This document shows, piece after piece, positions 1-9,774 of a stretch of DNA of 64,000 nt (within the stretch, counting starts at the first letter, position 1; every line of letters starts with the position of its first letter). Origin of the DNA: Agarophyton chilense (lineage: Eukaryota; Rhodophyta; Florideophyceae; Gracilariales; Gracilariaceae); the NCBI GenBank assembly GCA_030374765.1, contig JARGXX010000002.1, positions 868,001 through 932,000 on the forward strand, in the 5' to 3' direction. Position numbers and translations under genes: made by a program. Below the pieces are notes generated by a model, which searched no databases, had not been told where the DNA came from, and worked only from the letters and a program-made list of their open reading frames with translations.

Positions 1-307
1 CGCGAGAGAACGGTATAGGCTGCGCAAATCTCAGAAGAGAGGACTTAAGGAGCCTGTGTGCATACGAAACGCAAAGCTTTTGGACCACTGCGTTTCTGAT
101 AACAATGAATGTCCGTCGAAGAGTCAAGGTGTTTACAAAGTTCAAGCTGTAAAACCTGTGGCTGAATTTACGCAGTTCTACTATTCCTCTACATCTCAGA
201 CCACTGGTACCACTAATGGGAAAGCTTTGGGCATTTAAGAAACGATAAATGCAGAGCGAAAAGTCCTTGGTTCATATCCCTTTAGTATTGCTCAGACTCG
301 CTAGGCA
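1..307. other. No recognised gene; short open stretch only
   Basis: The window opens with about 300 bases in which I recognise nothing. A 60-codon open frame at 56-238 on the plus strand has no motif, no hydrophobic segment and no similarity I can name. It is too short to separate from chance. Confidence 0.4.
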
Positions 308-1030
308 GTGCTGGTCTCATCGAGAGATGTGGCAGCACGTCCGGAAGAGACGCTGGGAGAAATATCGGTATCGCGCCAGGAGATCCTCGAGGGGTGTCGG
401 AACTGCCCGAAGGATGAGAACTTATGGATTGAGGCGGCACGCATGCATCAAGAGCGAAAGATCGCCGGTCGTATTCTGGCGAGGGCAGTGAGGAACGTGT
501 CAAAGTCGGGCAAGATTTGGCTGGGATCAGCGGCGCTGGAAGTCGAAAAGTCAGCAAAAAGGCTGGTATTGCGAAAAGCGCTGGAGGTGATTCCGAAGCG
601 GGTAGAAGTGTGGAAGGCTGCAATCGAACTGGAAGATCCAGTTGGAGCGCGCATGCTGCTTCTCAAGGCTGTTTAAAGCGTACCCCAGGAGGTAGATATG
701 TGGATTGCACTGCCGCACCTAGAGAGTTATGAGCGGGCAAGATCGGTTTTGAAGCAGCCGCAGAGGGTGGTACCTGGGCACGCAGTGGTTTAGATCACAG
801 CTGCACAGCTAGAAGAAGTAGAACATGCCAAGAAAACGGAGGAGATGGTGAGAATCATGCGGGAGGGCGCCAAATGCGTGAACATTTCGCGGGAAAGATG
901 GATCGAAGAAGCAATTGCAATGGAGGCGGGCGGGTATGCTGGCACTGTGCACGCGATTGTGGAAAATGCGATTGGAATAGTTTTAGGAGAATGGAAATGC
1001 GACGAACGTTGGTTCGAAGCGGTCGTGGAG
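308..1030 (+). pseudogene. PRPF6/PRP6-like splicing factor pseudogene, HAT-repeat fragment
   Basis: PRPF6 is the HAT/TPR-repeat scaffold of the U4/U6-U5 tri-snRNP. This stretch reads in one frame as consecutive HAT repeats closely resembling the middle of PRPF6: GCRNCPKDENLWIEAARM, then RLVLRKALEVIPKRVEVWKA, then MWIALPHLESYERARSVL, then ITAAQLEE and RERWIEEAIAMEAGG. All are in the order found in the family. The frame holds over 230 codons but has two in-frame stops: TAA at 674-676, and TAG near 793 where the family has the Trp of its WITAA motif. Upstream, a TAG at 302 precedes the recognisable part. The N-terminal PRP1 domain and the C-terminal half are absent, so at most a quarter of the usual roughly 940 residues remains. 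No intron is seen, so it could be a retrocopy or a decayed duplicate; a working PRPF6 should exist elsewhere. Confidence 0.85.
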
Positions 1031-2440
1031 GTGGTGGTCAGGGGAGTGGTAGTGAGGGGGGCGATGGTGCGAGCGGTCGTGGTGCGTGGGGTCGTGGCGC
1101 GAGTGGTTGTGGTACGAGCGGTCGTGTGATTTGCCGCGAGGGGTGTAGTGGAAGCGGTGATGGACTGGGCGTCGGTGAAGGCGGGCTATTTGGAGTGGGG
1201 GTTCGTGAGAGGTTCGTAGTCAGAGATAAGGTGGGAACGGTGGTTGAGGGGGAGTTGTTGCGAGGGTGAGTTACTAACGAGGTTGCGGCGGTGGTGGAGG
1301 GAGAGTTGGAGCGGTGGTTCGTTGCGGACGGGGTTGCCGACGAGGTAGTGGCGGCAGATGATGTTTTGGTTGTGGTTGTACAAACCTTGATTGTGAAGAC
1401 GGAGTTGGGCTTGGCATTGTATTTAGCAGAAAGTCGAGGAAGGTATGTCGCACTGAGAAGGGCGGTGGAGAGGATATGTCTATGTGATGGTTAGTTATGG
1501 ACGGGGTTGCGGCGAAAGATGATGTGTTTGTGATGGTGGTACAGACGTGGGTTGTGAAAGCTGAGTTGAAGTTTCCAGTGGATTCAGCAAGAGATCGGTG
1601 AAAGTGTGTTTCCATGAGGAGGGCGCTGGAGAGGTTTGGGATCACGGCGACGAAGGTTGAGGCAAAGCAAAATGAAGTGTGGAAGCAGTCGGTGCGGGGA
1701 TCCCAACAAAACGGCGAGTTGGAGGGTTGGCTTTCGGAAGGTGGGTACGTAACGCACAGCTTTGGATGCGGCCTCGTTGAAAGCGCTGATGGAGAAGGGA
1801 GGAGGCGGGTGCTGGGGTACGGGGGTGCAGGGATGGGGATGGCGGGCTTCGGCTGTATGCCGGGGCGCGAGCAGCGCGGTAAACGTTTGCTGCGTGAGGA
1901 GCTGGGGCTCAAAGATGACTAGGATTGAGAGAGAAGGAAGAGGAGGGGCCAGAGAAGGGGAGAGATGGGGTTCTTGGTGGTGGTGGTGGTGGTGGTGTTT
2001 TGAGCAGGATTGAGTTGAGGGTAGCAGAGGAAAGGTGCGGTAACGAGCAGTAGGCAGGAGAAAAGTTGGATTTGGCACCGCAGTGTTGTGGTAACGAATT
2101 GCAAGCGTTGGCCGATTGGTGACTGTAGAGGAAGAACAAACGATGGATGCAGAAAAGAGGCTGGACGTTAGGGAAGTGCGTAAGGAGTGAAGGCATTGCG
2201 GCTGGCGGGTGTTTTGGACCTCCGCAGAGAGCCGTGGGCGTACGCAGTGATACCCGGGAATCGGTTCCCTTTTGAAAAAACAGCGCGCGCGCCATTTTGG
2301 GCGTGCATGGCACAAATGCGAGGCGTGCGATGCAAGCGTTCCACGTGAGGAGCACGCACGCGCGGCGCTGGCCCTGTTCGGGGCGTCTTTGCGTCTGGCG
2401 GCGCTTTACAGCGTGCCGTATGGGCGAGACTGCTTTTGAG
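1031..2440. other. G-rich low-complexity DNA downstream of the PRPF6 remnant
   Basis: From about 1030 the plus strand becomes a run of GTGGTG, GGTCGTGG and GAGCGG units, giving Val/Arg/Gly-rich or, on the other strand, Pro/His-rich open frames that are compositional. Scattered segments such as LALYLAESRGRY near 1410-1440 and MRRALERFGITATKVEA near 1615-1670 look faintly like HAT-repeat helices, so part of it may be expanded and scrambled PRPF6 sequence. I cannot support any gene here. Confidence 0.4.
1975..1997 (+). repeat. (TGG)7 microsatellite
   Basis: Seven perfect TGG units followed by TG, inside the G-rich tract. It is a simple trinucleotide repeat. Confidence 0.95.
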
Positions 2441-2640
2441 ATGCTAGTGTCTACACGCCCGGCGGATTGTCCTCACATGAGGCCAGCTTGGCCTCGTATG
2501 AGGCCAGTTCTGTTTTCGAAAAAAATAGTAAAAGTCGCTGGTTTCCATACTGCACCGGCGTATTCTATTTTTTAAGTAAAAAACTAATTTTCTAACCATG
2601 TTCTTCCTTCTTTAAAGTACATTCCTTAGACAGTTGTCTT

Positions 2641-2716
2641 CAGTAAAAGCAGCTCAGTGGTACCACGACCGCTCGGATACTGATAAAAACAGAGTTCAAA
2701 CCTCGCTGAGTTCAGT
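2641..2716 (+). repeat. Possible tRNA-derived SINE head (A and B box)
   Basis: GCAGCTCAGTGGTACCACG resembles the tRNA D-arm and pol III A box, and GAGTTCAAACCTC about 35 bases later resembles the T-arm and B box. Acceptor and anticodon stems do not fold convincingly, so this is not a tRNA gene. It could be the head of a tRNA-derived SINE or an old tRNA pseudogene. There is no second copy in the window to confirm it. Confidence 0.25.
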
Positions 2717-3420
2717 GTAACTCAAAAACTCCTACGGGTGCTCGACTAATGTTAAAAATTATTATGGTCTAAGAACGCATTTGCGTCCACTTGAACAGCA
2801 GACAGAATAAGGTGACATCTGCTAAAGAGGTTGTTTCGTCAAAGACCATAATATATCTAGTAAATTGAATAACGCGGATTGAATTAGTAGGGGGCTTAAG
2901 GTAATTTAAACTTTTGCTTTATACTTTTAAAAGATGCCTCTAAAAAGCCTTAAAAACGCATGTTGACAAACAAACGTCAATGTTGTTGACTAAATGTTGC
3001 TCGAAATGTGATGAATGTCATGTTGGTGCAAGTGCCTATGCTGTCACTGAAAACCAAATGTGCAGGAGAGCATGGGCTGTTTTGGAGGGTGCCTCTGGAA
3101 AAGCGCATATGCGTATCAGCGGGACCTCAACGTGAACTCGTGCTGTGATTGGCTACTGCAAATATGCACCTGCAATGTGGTATGTACAGGTGGTATGGCA
3201 CTATTGGGATTTTCTGGAGTACACGTGTGTACGTTGTCTACTTGTACTATTGTGCACGCTGTTCAGGATGTCCAACTGGTGTACATTGTACACGTCTCAC
3301 AGGGTGTAACGAATGTACTTGGAGAAGAGCGTGTCATGTGTATTACAGAAGACTTGGTGTACTGTGCTGGAAGGTGAACGTGTATGGAGGCGGATTGCAA
3401 GAAGCGTGTGCTGGAATAAT

Positions 3421-3715
3421 GAATTTGTGCACACTTCAGTGTAATGATCTGCTGTGCACTGTTGTATTGCCTTGTTGTGTGCTGCAATGAACTTTGGCTA
3501 GGATTAATGTCGTACTTGAATATGATTGGTAGTATTGGGTGTCCCTGCTTTGTATTCTAGCGTTTACTCTGGGTTGGCGTCTAGTTGGCTGACGTTTTTG
3601 AGTTGTATATAAGTGAGAGATTGAGCGCCTCCAAGTAAATCCGAGCTAGAGCTGGCGAACTTTCCTTTCATCCCTCAACCTTTCCTTCAGCCTTTCCCTT
3701 TTCATCATGTCACGC
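3421..3715. repeat. 3' end segment of piggyBac element, repeated at 7537
   Basis: About 280 bases, from GAATTTGTGCACAC to the CTTTCC-rich stretch, recur with high identity at 7537-7815 in the same orientation. The segment covers the last codons of the transposase (minus strand) and the sequence beyond its stop. The repeat therefore marks the 3' region of this transposon family. Confidence 0.9.
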
Positions 3716-5808
3716 ATATGATCTATAAAACACTCCCGACCGGTTCCACTGTGACATATATAAACATCCATATCATTGTACTTTTTGCATTCTGAACAAA
3801 CAAATTTGGATTTCTAAGTGGTCTTGCAGACGTCGCATCGTCCTTGATATGTCTGAGACGTCCAAGAACCATCCAATTTCCTTCTTTTTCGATTGGTCTC
3901 CATGAAATGAATGCCGGTTCCAGTCATATATGGGTTTTCTATTTCATCTTCCTCCTTACATTTTCTTTTCATAGTTCGAATAGCATCCCAGTTGTTATCT
4001 ATTAATCCGTCTGCGAGATTACAATAGAAATTATGCGGTGTAAGATTCAATGTGTTTCCGTATGCACCCTTGTAAAGATTCCAAGCATCAACCACGCACA
4101 TTGCCAGCAAAGAAGTATTAACTCTGAAAGAGCATTCTTTCACTTCAAAATTCTTTTCCATATTCAGATGATCTTGACGTGACCTATTATGCCTATCAAT
4201 TCTTGAACAACAAGAATATTACTCCTCACAGACTTCTGGAATAGCAATGGAAAGCGGAATTTTCTTTGTTATTCCATCAGTTGTCCTCCATCTTTCACGA
4301 GAAAAAGGAGTTCCTGGTTGGGTACTGCTACAAGTGCTGATGAAATATATCCTCTCGCGGTCCACCCAGAGCACAGACATCATCTTTCGATCCAATTCAG
4401 GCAGTTTCGAGACCATTGACACGTGCTGGCCTCGTGCCGTCATCGTAAGTTCGGAAAGATGTTTCATAGGAAACCTTCTAGTGTCTCTTTTTACAACCCC
4501 AATAGATCGCATTCCTCTTTTTAAAAGCTCTTCAGCAGTTTCAACAGATGCAAAATATGAATTGGCACAAACGATTCGATCAGTTGCGAACAAATTTTCA
4601 ACAAGTCTCATGCAAACAGCTGTTCCATGTGCATGTGCTGATTCAAAAGGCTGTACATCTGGTTGCATAGCTCCCATCGTGATTTCTATTTTGAGAATAA
4701 TTCCACTCCTTCCACAACACACTGTCTTTAACTCACAACCATTTTCAGGTTTCCTATCAAGAGAAGTGTAGTGTGGAAGTCCAATTTCGATCCAGTTCCC
4801 TCCAGATCCATACCAACGTGACATACTTTCGTCCACGCGCAAAGTGTGTGACGGAGTTACGAACGCTTTCCGGTGGTAATTTATAGCTTTCACAAAGTCA
4901 GAAACGCATGACCACCTGCATTCTTCTGATTTTTGATCGTTTTCAGAGCCAATGAAAGCGATGAATTTCCTCATATCTTCAAACCGATTTCGTGACATGA
5001 TCTTTCCGAGCTGCGGAGATTCCATATATTTAGAAAACTTGTCTTTAGACCAAATCGATCTTCTATTTGAAAACTCGAAGCGTGTCATTAACACCATTAA
5101 ACCGAAAATTATCAAAATTTCACCTCATGTAGTCTGCTTTAAGCCTTTTTCTTCCAGACGAGAGTTGGTCGATCGAACTAATCTTTCCAAATGAGCTACA
5201 GGAAACATCCACATGAAGAAATCGTATGGAGAGAGTCCCGAAGGTGCATGAATGGCGTAGATATCATCTCCAATAGGTCCCGTGACTTTCCATTGATGCA
5301 CCTGCACTGGACCATTCAGAGTCAAGGATACATTTTTAGTTGTCCATTTCGTCGAATGAACTTCCACAAAGCTGTCTTGCGTGTCACTGTTTGTCACAGT
5401 AGGAGGGCTCAACAGATTCATTTTGTGACAGTGATTGCCATCCGTGACAGTATTTTGCTCTTGATTGTTCGAAACTTCATAAGTAATAGCAGCACCATTT
5501 ATCTCCACGTTGGAATTGATGGCTTTTTGAGCAGTTTTCTGAACAGTGACATGATCGCCGGCTTTAAAATTGCAATGTTTGAGAGTGCATATTTTCTCGC
5601 GACCAGGTAGCTCGAAGTTTATCGTGACAAAAGTGTGTCTCCGATTATTTTTGACAACAACGTCCACTTTTGTAACACTTCCGCTGACCAGTTTCGTTTT
5701 CCATTTCGTGCGAAAGAAGCGTTTATAGTCGCTCTCTGACGTGGTGAGACGTGCGCGGGTGTGTACTCTGTTTCCTACTGCACGACGGGGATCTATAGAT
5801 GATGACAT
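3649..5808 (-). pseudogene. piggyBac-type transposase pseudogene (DDE_Tnp_1_7)
   Basis: piggyBac transposases cut and paste DNA at TTAA with three catalytic aspartates. The frame starts at ATG 5808 and runs about 720 codons. LRVDESMSRWYG near 4840 holds the first catalytic Asp. CANSYFASVETAEELL near 4540 is where the family has C-A-D-S-Y-F, so the second Asp appears to be Asn. SRIDRHNRSRQDHLNMEK near 4170 holds the third Asp. A Cys-rich C-terminal domain follows (CDVC, CSEC, then C and C-H near 3830-3740), ending at a TAG near 3650. Three in-frame stops interrupt an otherwise continuous frame: TGA at 5125-5127, TAA at 4219-4221 and TAG at 3814-3816. The intact frame with few stops suggests moderately recent death. 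Confidence 0.88.
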
Positions 5809-6015
5809 ATTTGATAAATTATGAAAGAATGAAGTAAAGATGGTGTGTTTTCAGGTTGTGGACGATCGTTCGTGATCTTTGAGGTTGACACCAGAGAAGA
5901 TGAGAGTGTTGAAAACGTCTAGGCACAAATATTTAAGGAAATTGACAAAGTTTACAAAAATTATCGATGTTGTAATTCTGGCTTCATATGAGGCCAGTGG
6001 TCGTATAGACACTAG

Positions 6016-6580
6016 AGTTGTAGGATACCCAAAATGATCCAAAGCTGTGGGTAAATCGCTTGCGCGTCACGTCCATATTGTCGCAAGAGCGCCCGTGAAG
6101 ATCTGTGGACACACTCGTGCTGCTATAAGCCCCAATTAGGAGCTTGCCACGCTGCTCCTGGTGTCACCTCCTTAGTTTTCAGAGAACCCCCCCTCATATC
6201 TACGTTGGGCCGTATGCTCTCTGCTTCTTCTGCAACTCACCATCGCGGGCCATCTTCCGAAACTACTCCTTCTCCCTCGTCGCCTGCTTCCTTGCTTTCT
6301 GTCACCCTCCTCCGACCCCTTCATCGCTGATCGCTCCTCCCCGCCGAATATATGGCTTCTACCAGCCCAACGTTTGAACGGGACGCGCGTTTTGTCTGGC
6401 ATATACTGCTCGTACTTGGGCATGCCACATCTCCTTTCCGATATCATCATCATAATTCTTCTTCACATCCTATGTTTCCCGTCTTTTCTATGTACTCTTT
6501 TTCTCAAGTTTTAATTACAAATCACCGTCCAACTTCATCATCCAGGAGCACCATGGTTTGCAGCCGAATTTTACTTATCG
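6016..6580. other. No recognised gene
   Basis: This is sequence between the piggyBac end and a coding-like remnant. Short open frames on both strands (for example 6144-6377 plus and 6172-6453 minus) are Pro/Ser- or Arg-rich and have no recognisable domain. Confidence 0.4.
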
Positions 6581-6589
6581 TGGTATAAA

Positions 6590-6725
6590 AAAGGGTTCGT
6601 CTGGGTCAGCTTTCCATCCATGTGCATACCCGTACGTGTAAAGCTCTTTGAGAGTTCGCTGGAACCGGTCCTCCCCACCCTCACCTTCCTTCAGCTTGAC
6701 GTAAATGTCGTGCAGGCGAACTCCT
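6590..6725 (-). pseudogene. Unassigned coding-like remnant
   Basis: Read on the minus strand, about 45 codons have a protein-like composition, including GVRLHDIYVKLKEGEGGEDR and then RTLKELYTYGYAHGWKADPD. There is no start codon, stops flank it, and I do not recognise the family. It could be the eroded end of a host gene or of another mobile element. Confidence 0.25.
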
Positions 6726-6741
6726 GCATCCTAGTCTTCTA

Positions 6742-7341
6742 TTGAGTCGTGTGTTTCAGATTGTGACTGTTCGCATGACATGGCCTGATAATGTCAAATG
6801 CGTGAATGGGCTCAAGGATTCTGGGCATGATATTAATGCCATAGAAGGCACGGAAGGCCCTTTCTTGGGAAGCAGGAGCGAGGCAGAGATCTACGGCCAG
6901 CCATCCCTCTCGGCTTCTGAACAACTCGGGGTCCTCTCACGGCCCAGTAAACAGAGTGTAGACACAAACGCTAGCTACATCGGCAGCGATGCCGAAAGTA
7001 GAATGACCCTGCTACCGGAATTGGACGTGATGGACTACCAGGAAAGGATTCAAAAGGGCCATAATGGAGATGAGTTTGGCTACGCCGCAAACCACAAAAA
7101 CGTAGAAGAGATTCCTCTGAATCGCATGGATCAGGCACAGGTGCCACATTCGCAAGGCGAGACAAGCACGGCCCCCCTCCCAGCAGAAGGTACTTCGTCG
7201 CTTAGAGCAACTGATGATGATCATGGTGACTATCAACCGGCAGATGAGACGGTGAACGCTACCATTCGAAAGCCACCCAGAAACCCACACATTTGCGACA
7301 CAAATCCGAAGCGGAATTTCTGTGAGCGATTTAAGGTCTGA
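6742..7341 (+). CDS. Hypothetical polar protein, 199 codons, probably a remnant
   Basis: This is the longest open frame between 6 and 7.5 kb. Translation gives a polar, acidic, mostly disordered-looking protein with no signal peptide, membrane segment or Cys/His pattern. It runs from MSRVFQIVTVRMTWPDNV to NPKRNFCERFKV. Protein-like composition (LQTHNDLMSLQNTLDVMR) seems to go on for roughly 60 codons past the end in another frame, suggesting an interrupted longer gene or an unrecognised intron. It lies between transposon fragments, so mobile-element origin is as likely as host origin. I do not recognise it. Confidence 0.35.
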   Translation: MSRVFQIVTVRMTWPDNVKCVNGLKDSGHDINAIEGTEGPFLGSRSEAEIYGQPSLSASEQLGVLSRPSKQSVDTNASYIGSDAESRMTLLPELDVMDYQERIQKGHNGDEFGYAANHKNVEEIPLNRMDQAQVPHSQGETSTAPLPAEGTSSLRATDDDHGDYQPADETVNATIRKPPRNPHICDTNPKRNFCERFKV

Positions 7342-7536
7342 CACGACCGGGACACTCGTTCTTCAAACTCACAATGATCTGATGTCCTTACAGAACACGT
7401 TGGATGTCATGCGCACTGAGTGGCAATCCTCAACGTCCGTTGGAAACCTTGTACATCATCTTGATATTCACAAGAAAACAGCTCAGTGATGCTCAAACAA
7501 AATTACTCAAACGCAGAATGCGGGAGCCTTTGGTTG

Positions 7537-7815
7537 AATTTGTGCACACGTCAGTGTAATGACGTGCTGTGCACTGTTGTATAGCCTTGTTGTGTGCTGC
7601 AATGAACTTTAGCTAGGGTTAATGTCGTACTTGAATATGATTGGTAGTATTGGGTGTCCCTGCTTTCTAGTCTAGGGTTTACTCTAGGTTGGCGTCTAGT
7701 TGGCTGACGTTTTTGAGCTGTATAGAAGTGAGAGATTGAGCGCCTCCAAGTAAATCCGAGCCAGAGCTCGCGAACTTTCCTTTCATCCCTCAACTTTTCC
7801 TTCAGCCTTTACCTT
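7537..7815 (-). mobile_element. piggyBac-like 3' end fragment
   Basis: This is a near copy of 3421-3715. On the minus strand it still encodes the C-terminal RLRDERKVREL of the transposase, but the position matching the stop codon at 3649-3651 has changed, so a spurious 80-codon frame results. It stops abruptly at about 7813, where sequence of an LTR-retrotransposon antisense gene begins, so it is a truncated second copy joined to unrelated DNA. Confidence 0.85.
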
Positions 7816-9084
7816 TCCATCACCCAGGACAAGGAAAAGATCGAGTTCTATCGCATCCTTTCGCGCTGTGGGCGACATGTACCAAACTCTAAAGGTATCA
7901 TAAGCATCCCACAGGAGGAAGACGGCCATCTTGGCGATAAACTCGGTATAAACCACCGTCCAATATCCCGAGAACGGGTCTTTGACCAACGCAGACCCGA
8001 TGTAGGAGATCGCTGGTGGGAGCTCCACAGGGCAACGACGAGGACTCTGGATCGCCGCCCAATGCTCCGGAATACCGATGTAGCGCCCGAAGCGCGCGTT
8101 CCGCCGGATGCGGTCAACCTCGATCATTTGATACGGCACCAAATAGCCCAAACGTGATCGAGTACGACGTTCCCAACGGGGAAAATCCCAATAGGGAATG
8201 TCACGCTTTCGAAGGAACCAGAATTCCGCACGGAGAAGAGGTTGCTGAAAGCAGAGAGCTGCTTAACGCACACCGCGCACACCGCGCCAACCGCTAACAT
8301 CGACTTCAACGAGTGTCTCGATATACGAGTAACCTTCACCGTCGGTACAGGCTTTCCAGGTATCTAGTTCCCATTCCTGCGGGAGGAGAACCGTACTGAT
8401 GAATCGGTGAAGACGCTGGTAAATTAGCTTGGTGAACCGCGTACGGGCTTCGGACAAGGTTTCCGTTGAATATCGCGCAATCGCGTTGTCTGGCAAAGCA
8501 ATATGGCTCGATCAGTCGTCGCTATAAATCTCGTGTTCCGGAATACCGTCAGGGAAGTTCCCACCGCCTACATACTGTTGTATCAACGCGTCATCGCGGA
8601 TAGCAACTGGATCAAACCAGGGCGCTTGCGCGAAAAGTTCAACGTTGTCGAGAGGATCTCGTCCATAGAAATCCGCAGGGTGCGGGGAGCTCCGCTGAGC
8701 ACGACGAGAAGGAGCTCGAATCACACCCGCAGAGGCGACGTAAGCCGCGTTCGGTATCGGAGCCACGGTTGGCTGAGGTAACGGTACCGACCGGAATCCG
8801 GTGTACGGTGTGGGGAACGAACAGTATGGACCCAGTTGAGCAGTAGGCTGAGACTCATAACCAGCAGTGTTAGATGGAGCACCAGAAGGCACATCCTCGG
8901 AGGAGGGTTGAAAAGGGTTGGAGCCGGCGTTCGGATCCATCGCGAGAGATCGAGCTGAAGAGCGGTGAGGAACAGAATGCTGTTGAGAACTGTAAGAGTT
9001 GGTCGGGCGGCGAGAAATTCGTGATGATGATAAGTACCCGGAACAACGGTCTGACTGCGTATAAACGCTTCTTGCGTCCCCCAT
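7813..9084 (-). pseudogene. Antisense accessory ORF, third copy (fossil)
   Basis: On the minus strand, opposite the element's gag-pol direction, this matches the antisense gene of element C almost residue for residue in long blocks. Examples are MGDARSVYTQSDRCSGY at the start, APWFDPVAIRDDALIQQYV, and CPVELPPAISYIGSALVKDP. It begins 25 bases from the inner edge of the LTR (9109), as in C. It is truncated where the piggyBac fragment begins and is broken. It shows that the antisense gene was carried by more than one copy of the family. Confidence 0.85.
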
Positions 9085-9108
9085 GGTTCGCGCTTAAAGA
9101 GTGGGGTA

Positions 9109-9774
9109 TGTAGTATTCTACTATGTCGGGGAATCCGATAGGCTGGTTTTTCGCGAATTCGCGGTTGGAACTCATAAGTGAGTGATACTATCAGAATTGT
9201 GATATGAAACGGCACACCGCGTAGGATGCCAGGAGGCAGGGTACATTGTTGGAACGCGTGGCATCACGAGTGGAGTGGCTTGCAACGGCGCATGTAGTGG
9301 CAATCCACGTGGCTGGTTTTACTACGCTTTGTAGCTAGACGTCCATTAGGGAACGTACCCATACAGTGGTTTGGGTAAGTGGCTGACGACTGGGTATTAT
9401 TTACGTATTATTTGGGCACTCACCCTGGCACACCGTATATAGTGTACCAGAGGTGAGCGCCGACTCCAAGTAAAGGAGACAACATGGGCATCTTGACTAT
9501 TCTGTTCCTCGCTTAGGATTCCTTAACCGGAGATTCGGACGAGCTATAATAGATATTCAGCCCCCAACCACTTCACGAGCGGTCTCGTACCTACATTCCA
9601 TCAACGATTTACAGTTAAACTGTTCACCCTCGCTGGCGAGTAGTGGCCTTACACCCCACTTCCAGCTCGCTGGTGTTGTAGCTCTACCACCCCTTTTCCT
9701 TCGCCGCAAGCGACCCATCGGCAGTCCGAACGCTGTCGCAGTTGTCTGCTCTCTCAGTTAGAACGGATACTACA
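9109..9774 (+). repeat. 3' LTR, family C (666 bp)
   Basis: Starts TGTAGTATTC and ends GGATACTACA, an inverted terminal pair. It has exactly the same length (666 bp) as both LTRs of element C and is their reverse complement. A purine tract AAAGAGTGGGG lies just before it, in the position expected for the polypurine tract. A 9-bp inverted repeat around a TATA-like core lies at 9425-9450. Confidence 0.93.
9425..9450. promoter_or_regulatory. TATA-centred inverted repeat in the LTR
   Basis: CTGGCACAC and GTGTACCAG flank the 8-base core CGTATATA. The same dyad occurs in the LTRs of element C (best at 49510-49535). The near-symmetry suggests a core promoter that could work in either direction; this is inference. 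Confidence 0.45.

Larger units (their letters stand above)
2444..6015 (-). mobile_element. piggyBac-like DNA transposon, inactive
   Basis: The element is about 3.57 kb and encloses a piggyBac-type transposase pseudogene on the minus strand. Its ends are inferred from a two-part inverted repeat. The outer block CTAGTGTCTACACG at 2444 matches CTAGTGTCTATACG read on the minus strand from 6015. An inner near-palindromic block, TGGCCTCGTATGAGGCCAG near 2490, matches TGGCCTCATATGAAGCCAG on the minus strand near 5980-6000. The left end has about 22 extra bases between the blocks. No TTAA duplication, the family's usual target, is visible at these positions, so the true ends may have decayed or lie elsewhere. 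A related 3' fragment sits at 7537-7815. Confidence 0.6.
7813..9774 (+). mobile_element. Ty3/gypsy chromovirus fossil of family C, 3' end only
   Basis: This is the reverse complement of the left end of element C (39263-41230). It holds the 3' LTR plus most of the antisense accessory gene. The gag-pol direction would be plus, but no gag-pol of this copy is present; the left end abuts a piggyBac fragment and the right end abuts family-E pol sequence. It is broken, with several breaks in the part that remains. By eye it is above 85% identical to C. Confidence 0.9.

Noticed and set aside
845-1129. Val/Arg-rich frame (repeated VVRGVV) as a protein
   Set aside because: The first part is the PRPF6 remnant; the rest is GTG-repeat composition with no independent start or motif.
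2641-2716. A functional tRNA gene
   Set aside because: Acceptor and anticodon stems do not pair; only A- and B-box-like motifs are present.
3060-3490. Cys/Val-rich plus-strand frames in the TG-rich segment
   Set aside because: Two overlapping frames of similar composition, explained by TGT/GTG-rich DNA in the piggyBac 3' region.
7551-7793. 80-codon minus-strand frame as a gene
   Set aside because: It is the last codons of the piggyBac transposase running on through former noncoding sequence.
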